NCBI GenBank assembly: GCA_016715885.1
Contig: JADJXL010000018.1
Coordinates: forward strand, 496,001 to 560,000
Length of the DNA: 64,000 bases
Reading direction: 5' to 3'
Origin: Polyangiaceae bacterium
GTDB taxonomy: Bacteria; Myxococcota_A; Polyangia; Polyangiales; Polyangiaceae
The position numbers and the translations under genes were made by a program. The notes below the pieces were generated by a model. The model was not told the origin of the DNA, made no database searches, and saw nothing but the letters and a program-made list of their open reading frames with translations. Every line of letters starts with the position of its first letter. The first letter of the stretch is position 1. This document shows, in pieces, positions 32,222 through 40,595 of the stretch.

Positions 32222-33067
32222 GTGCTGCCGCTGCACTTCGTCGTGCTGCTCGCTGGAATCCAGGGTTTGTCCGAGGCACTTCCCGTGTCGCGCTCGGGCC
32301 ACGACGTGGTGGCCTGGATCTGGCTCGAACCCGGTGCAAATGGCGCACGTCTAGAAACGCTTCTCCACCTGGCGACGGCCGCGGCGCTCCTCTTTGCCGC
32401 GAGGAAAAGGCTCGCTCATGCAGCAGGCGCGGGTCTTCGCGCCATCGCTCGGCCCGCGCTGTTTCGTTCGTCCGAAGGAGCGCACGATGCGGCGGTTCTC
32501 CTCACGGCATTCGTGGCGAGCTCGATCGTGCGAGCGCTCTTCCATCATTTCGCATTACCGTGGAAAACGACACCTGTCGCAATCGGTTTTGGATTGCTTC
32601 TGACGGGGCTGCTTTTGGCCACGACACGCCTGGTCGGCCCCGAGCGAAATACCGAAATAACGGTGCCGCTCGCTTTGGTGCTGGGCCTCGGGCATGGTAT
32701 GGGGGCGCTTCCCGGCGGATCAGATATCGGCGCGGCGTTGGTGTTGGCAGCTTGGATGGGCACGAAAAACGACCTGGCGCTGGACCTCGCGCTCTCGCTA
32801 TCGGCCGGGACGCTCTTGGTCAATTGTTTTTTGACATTCCATGAAGGTATGGCTTTGCCGGATATTCCAGCCGTCGTATTGATTGTTGGTTTCGTTACGG
32901 CATTTCTCGGTACGACCGTAGCGATAGGTGCAACACGTCTGCTTTTGGAAAAGCGAGCACTTTCGCTCGCTGCATTTTGGATCGTCCCGCTAGGACTTGC
33001 GACACTTGCATATTCGCGAGCCTTTTCCGAGGATCTGGCCCTCGCTCTGTTCACTCGACCAGGCTGA
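32222..33067 (+). CDS. Divergent UppP/BacA-like undecaprenyl-pyrophosphate phosphatase homologue
   Basis: This 281-residue protein has about eight hydrophobic segments. The first family motif appears as GLSEALPVSRSGHD (usual E-x3-P-x-S-S-x-x-H). The second motif, normally P-G-x-S-R-S-G, reads LPGGSDIGAAL, so the conserved Arg is lost. UppP recycles the lipid carrier of cell-wall synthesis; this copy may be altered in activity or substrate. The start is a GTG; GGAG sits very close to it, so a downstream GTG at 32243 is possible. It is 9 bases from the GDP-mannose pyrophosphorylase gene. Confidence 0.78.
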   Translation: MLPLHFVVLLAGIQGLSEALPVSRSGHDVVAWIWLEPGANGARLETLLHLATAAALLFAARKRLAHAAGAGLRAIARPALFRSSEGAHDAAVLLTAFVASSIVRALFHHFALPWKTTPVAIGFGLLLTGLLLATTRLVGPERNTEITVPLALVLGLGHGMGALPGGSDIGAALVLAAWMGTKNDLALDLALSLSAGTLLVNCFLTFHEGMALPDIPAVVLIVGFVTAFLGTTVAIGATRLLLEKRALSLAAFWIVPLGLATLAYSRAFSEDLALALFTRPG

Positions 33068-33076
33068 CGAAAGACC

Positions 33077-34171
33077 ATGAAACGACCATCGGTTCACGCA
33101 TTGATTCTCGCTGGCGGCGCGGGTACTCGATTTTGGCCCGCATCGCGTTCACTCCGCCCAAAACAACTCTTGCCGCTCGTGGGGCATGATCCATTGATTC
33201 AGCAGACGGCAGAACGAGTGCTGCCGCTCGTCGGCTGGGATCGAATTCACGTTGCTACGGGAAAACACCTCGTCGAGCAAACGGCGGCTGTCTTGCCCGA
33301 ATTGCGGCTGAGCAATACGCTCGTCGAGCCTGCGCCTCGCAATACCGCTCCGTGTATCGGCTGGGCGGCTGCGCGAATTGCCAGGACAGACCCAGACGCG
33401 GTGCTGATGGTATTGCCGAGCGACCATCATGTGCGCGATGTGCCCGCGTTCGTGCAAGCCATCGAACGCGCCGTGGCAAAGGCCGCATCCGGAACGATTA
33501 CGACGATTGGGATCAAACCCACGCATCCCGAAACGGGGTACGGGTACATCGAAGTCGATGGTGAGATTGCAGGACAAGACGTCTGTCGCGCCAAACGCTT
33601 CGTGGAAAAACCGAATCGCGCTCGAGCAGAAGAATTCGTCGCGGGCAGCAGGCATTTGTGGAACGCGGGGATGTTTTTCTTTCGCGTAAAAGACATGCTG
33701 GCCGCCATTCGTCAGCATCTTCCCGCGCTCGCCGATGGGCTCGATGCCATCGACGCGGCCGCTCGAAAAGGCGAAGAAGACGCGGCGGTCGAGCGGCTAT
33801 TTCCGTCATTGCCGTCGATCAGCATCGACCATGGCGTCATGGATCATCTTGCCGAATTCGCCGTCGTGCCCGGCGATTTTGGTTGGAGCGACGTGGGCAG
33901 TTTTCAATCCGCGTGGGAGCTGGCCGATAAGGACGAACGTGGCAACGTCGCGCCGGCTCATGCGGTTCTGGTCGATGCAGCGCGGAACCTGGTGATGGAC
34001 TTGCGCACCGAAAAGACGCCTGCGGGGCGCGTCGTTGCGCTCGTGGGCGTCGAGGATCTCGTCGTCGTGGAGACGAACGACGCGCTTTTGGTCGTGCCGC
34101 GCTCGCGTGCTCAGGACGTCAAGGACGTCGTGGCGGCGCTGAAGGCGCGCGGACAGCAGCAACTCGTGTGA
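33077..34171 (+). CDS. manC: Mannose-1-phosphate guanylyltransferase (GDP-mannose pyrophosphorylase)
   Basis: This 364-residue nucleotidyltransferase has the signature LILAGGAGTRFWPASRSLRP then KQLLPLVG at the N-terminus, EPAPRNTAPCIGWAA, VLPSDHHV, PETGYGYIEV and FVEKPNRARAEEF. It makes GDP-mannose for polysaccharide or glycolipid synthesis. It lacks the C-terminal isomerase domain of bifunctional AlgA/ManC forms. Position right after a UppP-like gene fits an envelope-polysaccharide role. The symbol is by family, not by proven orthology. Confidence 0.9.
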   Translation: MKRPSVHALILAGGAGTRFWPASRSLRPKQLLPLVGHDPLIQQTAERVLPLVGWDRIHVATGKHLVEQTAAVLPELRLSNTLVEPAPRNTAPCIGWAAARIARTDPDAVLMVLPSDHHVRDVPAFVQAIERAVAKAASGTITTIGIKPTHPETGYGYIEVDGEIAGQDVCRAKRFVEKPNRARAEEFVAGSRHLWNAGMFFFRVKDMLAAIRQHLPALADGLDAIDAAARKGEEDAAVERLFPSLPSISIDHGVMDHLAEFAVVPGDFGWSDVGSFQSAWELADKDERGNVAPAHAVLVDAARNLVMDLRTEKTPAGRVVALVGVEDLVVVETNDALLVVPRSRAQDVKDVVAALKARGQQQLV

Positions 34172-34262
34172 ACGTTCGCCAAGGTTCGTCCGAAACGACA
34201 TCGTCAAACCTGCGCGAGAGCACTGGACGCGCTGGGCCCTTGGGGGCATCGTAGACCGAGCC

Positions 34263-34667
34263 ATGAAGGGACACGCGCGAAACATCATGACGCACCATGC
34301 GACGGTCGTCACCGAAGACACGTCGCTCGACGCCATCGCAAGGATGCTGGTGAATGCGCGCATCGGCGGGCTGGCTGTCGTCGACGAGGAGGAGCGCCTC
34401 GTGGGGTTCGTTTCCGAAACGGATCTCATGGGCGCGCTCTTGCGCAGCACCGACACGGGCGTGACTGCGGGCAACATCATGACGACTCCAGCCATCGCGG
34501 TGGACGAGTTTGCGACGACGGACGAGGTGATGTCGATCTTTCGCGAAAAAGAGATTCATCACTTGCCTGTCGTTCGTAGCGACAAACTTGTCGGCATCAT
34601 CACGCCGCTCGATGTGCTGAAGTTTTTCCTGGACAAAGTCCTGCCTCCGCCGCCGGAAGTCGGGTAG
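34263..34667 (+). CDS. Tandem CBS-domain protein
   Basis: This protein of 134 residues is made of two CBS domains (about 5-60 and 70-128: NARIGGLAVVDEEERLVGFV, EKEIHHLPVVRSDKLVGII) with no attached enzyme. Such proteins bind adenosyl ligands and act as energy or redox sensors. No partner is obvious in the neighbourhood. It converges with folK. Confidence 0.9.
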   Translation: MKGHARNIMTHHATVVTEDTSLDAIARMLVNARIGGLAVVDEEERLVGFVSETDLMGALLRSTDTGVTAGNIMTTPAIAVDEFATTDEVMSIFREKEIHHLPVVRSDKLVGIITPLDVLKFFLDKVLPPPPEVG

Positions 34668-34691
34668 TTTGTCGCGGCTTGTTCGCGCAAT

Positions 34692-35183
34692 CTAATCGAC
34701 GCGGACAATCGGTAGCTTGGCAGCGGGCAAGTCTGCATATCGAACGCCCGATTGCGGATGTGTGGCATCGTTTGCGACATCGAGCAGCGGGCGCAATGCG
34801 AATACGCGTTCACCCAGGCGCGGGTGCGGCACGGTCAAACCCGGCTCGTCGATGACCTGGCCCTCGATCCACAAGATATCGATGTCGATGGTGCGCGGTC
34901 CCCAGCGAATGGGATCGGGGCGGGTTCGTCCAAGCAAACGTTCGAGCTCGAGGGCGCGATCGAGAATGGTGCGGACGTCGCTCGAGGTGGAAATGAGCAC
35001 TGCACCGTTCCAGTAGTCGGGCTGCGGCGGGCCGCCGGCGGGGGGTGTGACGTAAAGGTGCGAGCGAGCGACGAGGGTGACGTCGGGCCAAGTGCTGAGG
35101 GCATGGATGGCCTGCTCGATCGTACGGCCGCGGTCGCCGAGGTTTGCTCCGAGGCCGAGGACGATGCGGTGCAGATGTTTCAC
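34692..35183 (-). CDS. folK: 6-hydroxymethyl-dihydropterin pyrophosphokinase
   Basis: The protein is about 163 residues from a GTG at 35183; the frame is open upstream to 35315, but the extra residues are His/Pro-rich and do not fit. GLGANLGDRGRTIEQAI near the start and the HPPK signature WGPRTIDIDILW (about 105) identify it, and VPHPRLGERVFALRPL is also conserved. It transfers pyrophosphate from ATP to the pterin in folate synthesis. It stands alone here without folP or folB. Confidence 0.92.
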   Translation of the reverse strand: MKHLHRIVLGLGANLGDRGRTIEQAIHALSTWPDVTLVARSHLYVTPPAGGPPQPDYWNGAVLISTSSDVRTILDRALELERLLGRTRPDPIRWGPRTIDIDILWIEGQVIDEPGLTVPHPRLGERVFALRPLLDVANDATHPQSGVRYADLPAAKLPIVRVD

Positions 35184-35245
35184 GCGCGTACTTTCGTGCG
35201 GGGGCGCGGGGGGAGTCAATGGGACCGTGCTATGCTTGCCATGAG

Positions 35246-35437
35246 ATGACGGGTGACACAGTCCTGGAGCAGCTTGATGGACTTGATGAAGACGAGCGCG
35301 AGGTTGCTGATGCACGGCGGGTAGAGATCGAGCGTCGTGCTCGTGAAGTCATCGAAGGAACGGCGCCGCTAGAAGATTGGAGCTCCGTGCATGATCGGCT
35401 TGATCAGAGGCTAGCGTCAGCGAGCAAGGAGCAATGA
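35246..35437 (+). CDS. Small acidic helical protein, first gene of the HNH cassette (antitoxin-like)
   Basis: The protein is 63 residues from the ATG at 35246 (MTGDTVLEQLDGLDEDEREV). It is strongly charged and helical (VADARRVEIERRAREVIEG, APLEDWSSVHDRLDQRL). Size, charge and the WSSVHDRL-type end resemble addiction-module or antitoxin-like proteins, though the family was not identified. Its TGA overlaps an upstream start codon of the next frame (ATGA at 35434-35437). A TATGCT box at 35231 suggests a local promoter. Confidence 0.6.
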   Translation: MTGDTVLEQLDGLDEDEREVADARRVEIERRAREVIEGTAPLEDWSSVHDRLDQRLASASKEQ

Positions 35438-35439
35438 TC

Positions 35440-35673
35440 ATGTCAGCGGCGGCTAGAGTGCAGGTCAATGTCGAGCTCGATGCCTCTTCGGAGCTTGCCC
35501 GGCTTCATCTGCCAGAGGGTCTGCATCGGCGACTCCATGCGCTCCTCGACAAACAAGATGACGGTGAAGAACTTACGGATGACGAACGAGCCGAAGCCGA
35601 AGGAATTGTTGAGCTGGCCGACCTCTTGACTCTGCTTCGTTTGCGCGTGTCGCGAAGTGCTCAGGACCAATGA
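35440..35673 (+). CDS. Small helical protein, second gene of the HNH cassette
   Basis: The protein is 77 residues from the ATG at 35440, which has AAGGAG 8 bases upstream; an ATG at 35434 overlaps the previous stop. Sequence includes VNVELDASSELARLHLPEGL, HRRLHALLDKQDDGEELTDD and VELADLLTLLRLRVSR. It is a small, mostly helical, acidic protein of a type often found immediately before HNH nuclease genes. Its stop overlaps the HNH start (35670-35673). Function is unknown; partner or regulator of the nuclease is inferred from coupling. Confidence 0.65.
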   Translation: MSAAARVQVNVELDASSELARLHLPEGLHRRLHALLDKQDDGEELTDDERAEAEGIVELADLLTLLRLRVSRSAQDQ

Positions 35674-36095
35674 CACGAGCCCGCGTTCCGGCTGCGGTAG
35701 AGCGCCGCGTACGTGAACGAGCGGGCAATCGGTGCGAGTACTGCAAGCTTGCACAGATTGGCCAGGAAGCGGTTTTTCATATCGATCACGTGTTTCCCCG
35801 GAAACACGGCGGAGACGACACGCTGGAAAATCTCGCACTCGCGTGCGTGTCATGTTCGCTCCGCAAGGGCGCGAGGATAGACGCTTCTGATCCGGTTACT
35901 GGAAAAGCCGCGCCATTGTTCAATCCTCGGCGCGAGGTATGGGCAAACCATTTTGAGCTTGCAGTGGGCCCGTTGATCTTGGGCAAGACACCAACTGGTC
36001 GCGCAACCGCGGACTTGCTCAAGATGAACCGCCCGGAAGCGATCAGCATTCGCTACGAAGAGTCGCTACGCGGACGATATTCTTTCCCAGAATAG
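35670..36095 (+). CDS. HNH endonuclease
   Basis: This 141-residue protein has an N-terminal RERAGNRCEYCKLAQIGQEA (Cys pair), then FHIDHVFPRKHGGDDTLENL and ACVSCSLRKG (His and second Cys pair), which make a complete HNH/beta-beta-alpha-metal site of the McrA-like type. The C-terminal part (FNPRREVWANHFELAVGPLI) is typical of the small stand-alone HNH group. It probably nicks or cuts DNA. It overlaps the upstream 77-residue gene by 4 bases, making a three-gene coupled cassette. Confidence 0.85.
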   Translation: MTRARVPAAVERRVRERAGNRCEYCKLAQIGQEAVFHIDHVFPRKHGGDDTLENLALACVSCSLRKGARIDASDPVTGKAAPLFNPRREVWANHFELAVGPLILGKTPTGRATADLLKMNRPEAISIRYEESLRGRYSFPE

Positions 36096-36114
36096 ACAAA
36101 CTCGTGCCTGATAT

Positions 36115-37074
36115 TCAGATTGCGGATCGGTCCGCACGCTTTTTCTCGACCCATTCGATGACTTTTGCCGATTGGTCGATTCCCGTGAATCGGCTCAATT
36201 CCTGAATCCCCGTCGGGCTCGTGACGTTCACTTCCGTCAGATGTTCGCCAATCACGTCGAGCCCCACGAAGATCAGCCCGTCCGCTCGCAATCGCGGCGC
36301 GACGGCCCGGACCAACTCCAGCTCGCGCGGCGTAAGCTCCGTCGGAACGACGCTGCCACCCACGTGAATGTTCGAACGGATTTCATCTTGACGCGGCACG
36401 CGCAAGATGGCGCCGAGCGGCTCGCCATCCAGCAAGATGATGCGCTTGTCGCCTTGAGACACCGCCGGCAAAAACGCCTGCACCATCGCCAATCGTTGCC
36501 CTTCTCCCGTGAGCATGTCGACGATTGCCCGCGCGTTCTTGTCATCCGCACGCAGCATCATCACGCCCCATCCACCAGCTCCATCGAGCGGCTTGATCAC
36601 GGCTTTGCCCCCGACATCCAGGACAAACTGATGGATCATGTCGCGATCGGCCGTGACGAGCGTTTTCGGCGTCCACGCGGGAAAGTGCAGCGCGTAAAGC
36701 TTTTCGTTCGCGTCGCGTAGACCGCGCGGATCGTTGATGATGAGCGGCCCGCCACGCGCGTTTTCGAGCATCAACGTCGCGTAGAGGTAGGCTTGATCAA
36801 ACGGCGGGTCTTTCCGGATGAACACCGCGTCGATGTCGTGAAGCGCAACCCGCTTCGAGCCTTCGTCTTTGCGCAGCACGATGTACGGCGGCTCGTCGAG
36901 GATCTCCATGCGATGCACCGTCGCGAAGGCGCGACCTTCGTCCACGTGCAGATCCTGCGGCAAACAATGCAAGCTCTGATGACCACGCGCCTGAGCGGCT
37001 CGGATGAAGGCAAACGAGGTGTCTTTGTCGTGCGTGACCCGTGTGAGGGGATCCATGACGAACACGAAGCGCAT
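36115..37074 (-). CDS. gshB: Glutathione synthetase (ATP-grasp)
   Basis: The protein is about 319 residues from the ATG at 37074 (GGAG 9 bases upstream; alternative ATG at 37089). It begins MRFVFVMDPLTRVTHDKDTS, typical for GshB. ATP-grasp elements are VIKPLDGAGGWGVMMLR (about 155-171), GDKRIILLDGEPLGAILRVP and GLDVIGEHLTEVNVTSPTGI (metal-binding Glu/Asn). It joins gamma-glutamylcysteine and glycine. It is divergent from gamma-glutamyltranspeptidase, whose substrate is glutathione. Confidence 0.95.
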   Translation of the reverse strand: MRFVFVMDPLTRVTHDKDTSFAFIRAAQARGHQSLHCLPQDLHVDEGRAFATVHRMEILDEPPYIVLRKDEGSKRVALHDIDAVFIRKDPPFDQAYLYATLMLENARGGPLIINDPRGLRDANEKLYALHFPAWTPKTLVTADRDMIHQFVLDVGGKAVIKPLDGAGGWGVMMLRADDKNARAIVDMLTGEGQRLAMVQAFLPAVSQGDKRIILLDGEPLGAILRVPRQDEIRSNIHVGGSVVPTELTPRELELVRAVAPRLRADGLIFVGLDVIGEHLTEVNVTSPTGIQELSRFTGIDQSAKVIEWVEKKRADRSAI

Positions 37075-37185
37075 GGTTTGGTTCTCCATCGATGCACAAG
37101 TAGCGAACCGTTGTTGATTCGCAACCTGGTTGCGATGCATCCTAGCGGACACGCCCGTCCGTTGGTGCGCCAAGGAGTTTCGCTC

Positions 37186-38952
37186 ATGCGATTTTTTCGC
37201 GCTGCTTCCGCTGTTTCGCTCGCCGCATCCCTCATGCTGCTTCTCGCTCTGCCAGGCGCGGGATGCACCGCATCGACCACGGGTTCCACCGGCCCGACCG
37301 CAACCGCGAAAACTCCGCCGCCAGCACCGTCGCCCACGCCGCCTCCGAAAGACCTGATTCCGGCAGCGCCCGGAAAAACCGTGCACAAGTATGGCGTCGC
37401 GACCGAAAACGCGACGGCATCGGCGATTGCAATGGACGTGCTGGCGCGCGGGGGCAGCGCCGTGGATGCCGCAATCGCTGGAGCATTGGCCATTGGTGTC
37501 GTGCATCCCGTATCGAGCGGCATTGGGGGTGGAGGTTTTGCAGTCGTATGGGATGCAAAGAAAAAAGAAGTCACGGTGCTGGATTTTCGTGAAACCGCGC
37601 CCATGGGCCTCGTGCCCGAGGAGCTCATGAAGCGACCCGTTCCCGAGGACAAACGCGGCGTGATGATGGGAACGCCGGGCGAAATTGCGGGAATCTATGA
37701 AATGCATGCGCGCTGGGGGAAATTGGCGCTCGCGGAGATATTCCGAGGGCCCGCGGATGCTGCCGAAAAGGGTTTTCCCGTGAGCGCGCACCTGAGCCGA
37801 GCGCTCAAGTGGAGCGAGAAATGGGTGACGAAGCAGCCGCGATATGGGCTTTTTGCGAAGGCAGGGGCCATCGTACCCGCGGGAGAAGTCGTGCAAAACC
37901 CCGCGCTTGCGGCGACTCTCCGGAAAATAGCGGCAGAAGGCAAAAACGCGTTTTACGAAGGCACCATTGCCGCGGACATTCTTGCGACGGCACGTGCAGG
38001 AGGAAGTCGGCTCGCCGCGTCCGATCTGAAATCGTACCAGGTGCAAGAGCGAAAGCCATTGCGTACGCAATGGGAAGGTTACGACATTGCGACGATGCCG
38101 CCTCCATCGGCGGGCGGCGTGATGATGCTCGAAACGCTCCACATGCATTCGAAAGCGGACTTGGTGTCGCACGGGTTTGGCACGGGCGCCTACGCGCACC
38201 TTTTGGCGGAAACGTTTCGAGGTGCGATTGCAGATCGCGTCCGCAAACTGGGCGATCCGGCATTCGTCAAGGTGGACGTGGAAAAATTGACCAATCGCGA
38301 TCGGATGAAGGCACGCCGCGCGAAGATTTCGATGACATCGACGACGCCGGCCCCAAAAATTCCCGTCGATGAATCCGGGACGACCCATATCGTGGTGGTG
38401 GATGCGGAAGGGAACGTCGCGAGTATCACGAGCACCGTCAACAATTTATTCGGTGCGCGACTCGTGACCGAGGGTGGATTCATTCTGAACGACGAGCTCG
38501 CTGATTTCACGGACGAGCGCGTCGCCAAGTTGTACGGATTGAAGGATGCGCCGAATCGTCCGCGTGGAGGTGCGAGGCCGGTATCGAGCATGACGCCGAC
38601 GATCGTGCTCAAGGACGGAAAACCCGTCATGGCGCTCGGCGGGTCGGGCGGAACGCGCATTGCGACGGGGACGACGCAAGTATTGCTCGCGCACTTGGCG
38701 TTTGGCATGCCCGTACAGCAGGCCGTGGCGGGTCCTCGCATCGAAACGCCACCCACGGGCGGGCTGCTCGCGGACGTGGCGCTCGGCGTGGAGGCCATTC
38801 AGGATTTGGAAAAACGCGGCGAAGTCGTTGATACGAGCAAACCGAATTACAGCGGGATACAAGCGATATCGATTGCCGAAGGGGCGGACGGTGCGCGCAT
38901 CATCGAAGCTGGAGCGGATCCGCGCAAAGGTGGCGTGGGATCGGTGGAGTAG
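37186..38952 (+). CDS. ggt: Gamma-glutamyltranspeptidase, lipoprotein form
   Basis: The protein is about 588 residues from the ATG at 37186 with AAGGAG 8 bases upstream. A signal peptide ends at PGAGC (lipobox), followed by a Pro/Thr/Ala linker. The large subunit runs from about residue 60 (GVATENATASAIAMDVLARG, SSGIGGGGFAVVWD). The autoprocessing/nucleophile Thr is in DESGTTHIVVVDAEGNVASI, and the small subunit contains GARPVSSMTPTIVLKDGKPV and GGSGGTRI. It hydrolyses or transfers the gamma-glutamyl group of glutathione outside the cytoplasm. It is divergent from gshB, 111 bases apart. Confidence 0.94.
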   Translation: MRFFRAASAVSLAASLMLLLALPGAGCTASTTGSTGPTATAKTPPPAPSPTPPPKDLIPAAPGKTVHKYGVATENATASAIAMDVLARGGSAVDAAIAGALAIGVVHPVSSGIGGGGFAVVWDAKKKEVTVLDFRETAPMGLVPEELMKRPVPEDKRGVMMGTPGEIAGIYEMHARWGKLALAEIFRGPADAAEKGFPVSAHLSRALKWSEKWVTKQPRYGLFAKAGAIVPAGEVVQNPALAATLRKIAAEGKNAFYEGTIAADILATARAGGSRLAASDLKSYQVQERKPLRTQWEGYDIATMPPPSAGGVMMLETLHMHSKADLVSHGFGTGAYAHLLAETFRGAIADRVRKLGDPAFVKVDVEKLTNRDRMKARRAKISMTSTTPAPKIPVDESGTTHIVVVDAEGNVASITSTVNNLFGARLVTEGGFILNDELADFTDERVAKLYGLKDAPNRPRGGARPVSSMTPTIVLKDGKPVMALGGSGGTRIATGTTQVLLAHLAFGMPVQQAVAGPRIETPPTGGLLADVALGVEAIQDLEKRGEVVDTSKPNYSGIQAISIAEGADGARIIEAGADPRKGGVGSVE

Positions 38953-38967
38953 CGCCGCGCAGAAGTG

Positions 38968-39579
38968 TCAAATGGCCCGCAGATTGCGAACTTCCTCGAC
39001 GGTACCGATGTCTTTTTGCAGCGTTGCCTGATAGCGAAGCAATGGCGAGACCGCGATTTCGCCAGGCACGGTTGCGAGATCGGACTTGGGGGACAGATCC
39101 ATTCCCGCCAGTCGAAAACAGCGCGAGACGTATTGCGAGCACACCATCGTGCGTGGATTGGCATTGTCGTCGTCGGCCTCGGTTCCCAGGATGAAGTGCG
39201 ACGCGAGCTCGAAGAGTTTGTCCGTACCGTATTCAACGCCGAGGTTCACGAGCGCTTCGAGGGCGAGTTTCTGAATGTCGAGGCGTGCACGAGCTTCTGG
39301 GACGAGCTTGTACCAATCGATGCGACCGTTGTATTTCGCCACCACGATGCTCAGCGGTAGCACTTGAATTTTGGGCATTTCTGCCGAGAGGAGCATGCGT
39401 CTGCCGTACCACGTGAGCGCGAGCCCCGTGTGCGAGTAGGCGCTTTGCGAAATGTCACTGATGACCTTGCTGAGCTCGGCATTGCCGCGAAAAAGGATGA
39501 CATCGCCGTCTGCGATCTCGTTGCGGACGCGGGAATAGGGCACGAGTCGTTCGTTGGGGAGCAGCGATTCTACGCTCAT
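38968..39579 (-). CDS. Permuted papain-like (YiiX/YaeF, C92) peptidase or amidase
   Basis: This 203-residue protein has the NlpC/P60-superfamily permuted order: GDVILFRGNAELSKVISDIS then AYSHTGLALTW (catalytic His, about 48) precede the catalytic Cys in TMVCSQYVSRCF (about 145). No signal peptide is present. Substrates of this family are lipid-linked or peptidoglycan amide bonds, not defined here. It is on the same strand as the sigma/anti-sigma operon but 155 bases downstream. Confidence 0.78.
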   Translation of the reverse strand: MSVESLLPNERLVPYSRVRNEIADGDVILFRGNAELSKVISDISQSAYSHTGLALTWYGRRMLLSAEMPKIQVLPLSIVVAKYNGRIDWYKLVPEARARLDIQKLALEALVNLGVEYGTDKLFELASHFILGTEADDDNANPRTMVCSQYVSRCFRLAGMDLSPKSDLATVPGEIAVSPLLRYQATLQKDIGTVEEVRNLRAI

Positions 39580-39734
39580 GGTGAGTCCTCGCCGGAGATT
39601 GTAGCCGCTCGTGAGGATCGTTTACGAGCGTAATGATTGCACCCGAGCGAAGTGCGCAGAATCAATGCGTTTACCAGCGAGGGCGTGGTGCTCGGTTTGT
39701 CTAGACGAATCGATCGGCGAGTGCCCGGGGTTTG

Positions 39735-40595
39735 TCAGGGCTGTGCTGCCGTGAGAACCAGTTGCGCGCTGCGATCGTCGTCGAGGTCGGTGGCGAGCGC
39801 ATAACCAACGCCACCTTTTTCCGCTGCTGCGACGGAATAACCACGCAGTTTGCCCACGTAAACGGGCCTTTCTCGAACGACGCGTTGCTTGAGACGCGTG
39901 GCCTTCAGGGCAATGGTACGAGGATCGAAGACGTACACCGTCATGCGGTGATTGCCCTCGAACGTGTATTGCAGAAGAGCGGCGCGTCGTTCACGCATTG
40001 CGTGCACGCGTGCGCCGTGGAAATTCGCGCCCAGCGGTTGAAATGCCGGCCTTCGCACGGGCACACCCACGAGCGGATCGAATCGAGTCAGTTCTTCGGG
40101 GTTTGTCGTTTCGGGGGGGAGCGGATGGGCATGAAGTGCAACGAGCTCGTCGAGCAAACTGTCGAAGCCCATCGACGAATCGACCATGGTCGCGCGACTC
40201 GGGCCGGATTCCGTCGTCGTTTCCTCGCGGTTTTTCACGGCTGCAACGGATAGCACCACGGTGGCTGCGGCCGCGAGCGCGGCGGCATATTTCCAGCCAA
40301 TGAGTTTCGTTCCGCCAAACGCTTCGCGATCGGCTTCCCGCACGCGCGCTTTTTCCGCAGCCATCGTCGCTTCGATACGTGCGCGAAATGCTTCGGGAGC
40401 ACGCACATTGGACGCGCGCTTGATGCTCGCTCGCATGGTCTGGAGAAACTTGATGCGCTCGGTACAGGTTGCACACCGAATCGCGTGCGCTTCGACGTCG
40501 ACGATGTGACCGGGATCCAGTTCTCCGTCGACATAGGACGAGATCTGCTGAGAAAACAGCGCACACTCGTCAGTCATCACCTTGAGTCCCTTCAT
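39735..40595 (-). CDS. Zinc-finger anti-sigma factor
   Basis: This 286-residue protein has an N-terminal ZAS domain (about 5-60) with the H-x3-C-x2-C site in AHAIRCATCTERIKFLQ, one membrane helix (about 105-122, AAALAAAATVVLSVAAV), and an extracytoplasmic C-terminal domain (about 130-286) with VHAMRERRAALLQYTFEGNH and GKLRGYSVAAAEKGGVGYAL. It should bind and hold the ECF sigma encoded just upstream, with which it overlaps as ATGA (40592-40595). Confidence 0.88.
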   Translation of the reverse strand: MKGLKVMTDECALFSQQISSYVDGELDPGHIVDVEAHAIRCATCTERIKFLQTMRASIKRASNVRAPEAFRARIEATMAAEKARVREADREAFGGTKLIGWKYAAALAAAATVVLSVAAVKNREETTTESGPSRATMVDSSMGFDSLLDELVALHAHPLPPETTNPEELTRFDPLVGVPVRRPAFQPLGANFHGARVHAMRERRAALLQYTFEGNHRMTVYVFDPRTIALKATRLKQRVVRERPVYVGKLRGYSVAAAEKGGVGYALATDLDDDRSAQLVLTAAQP

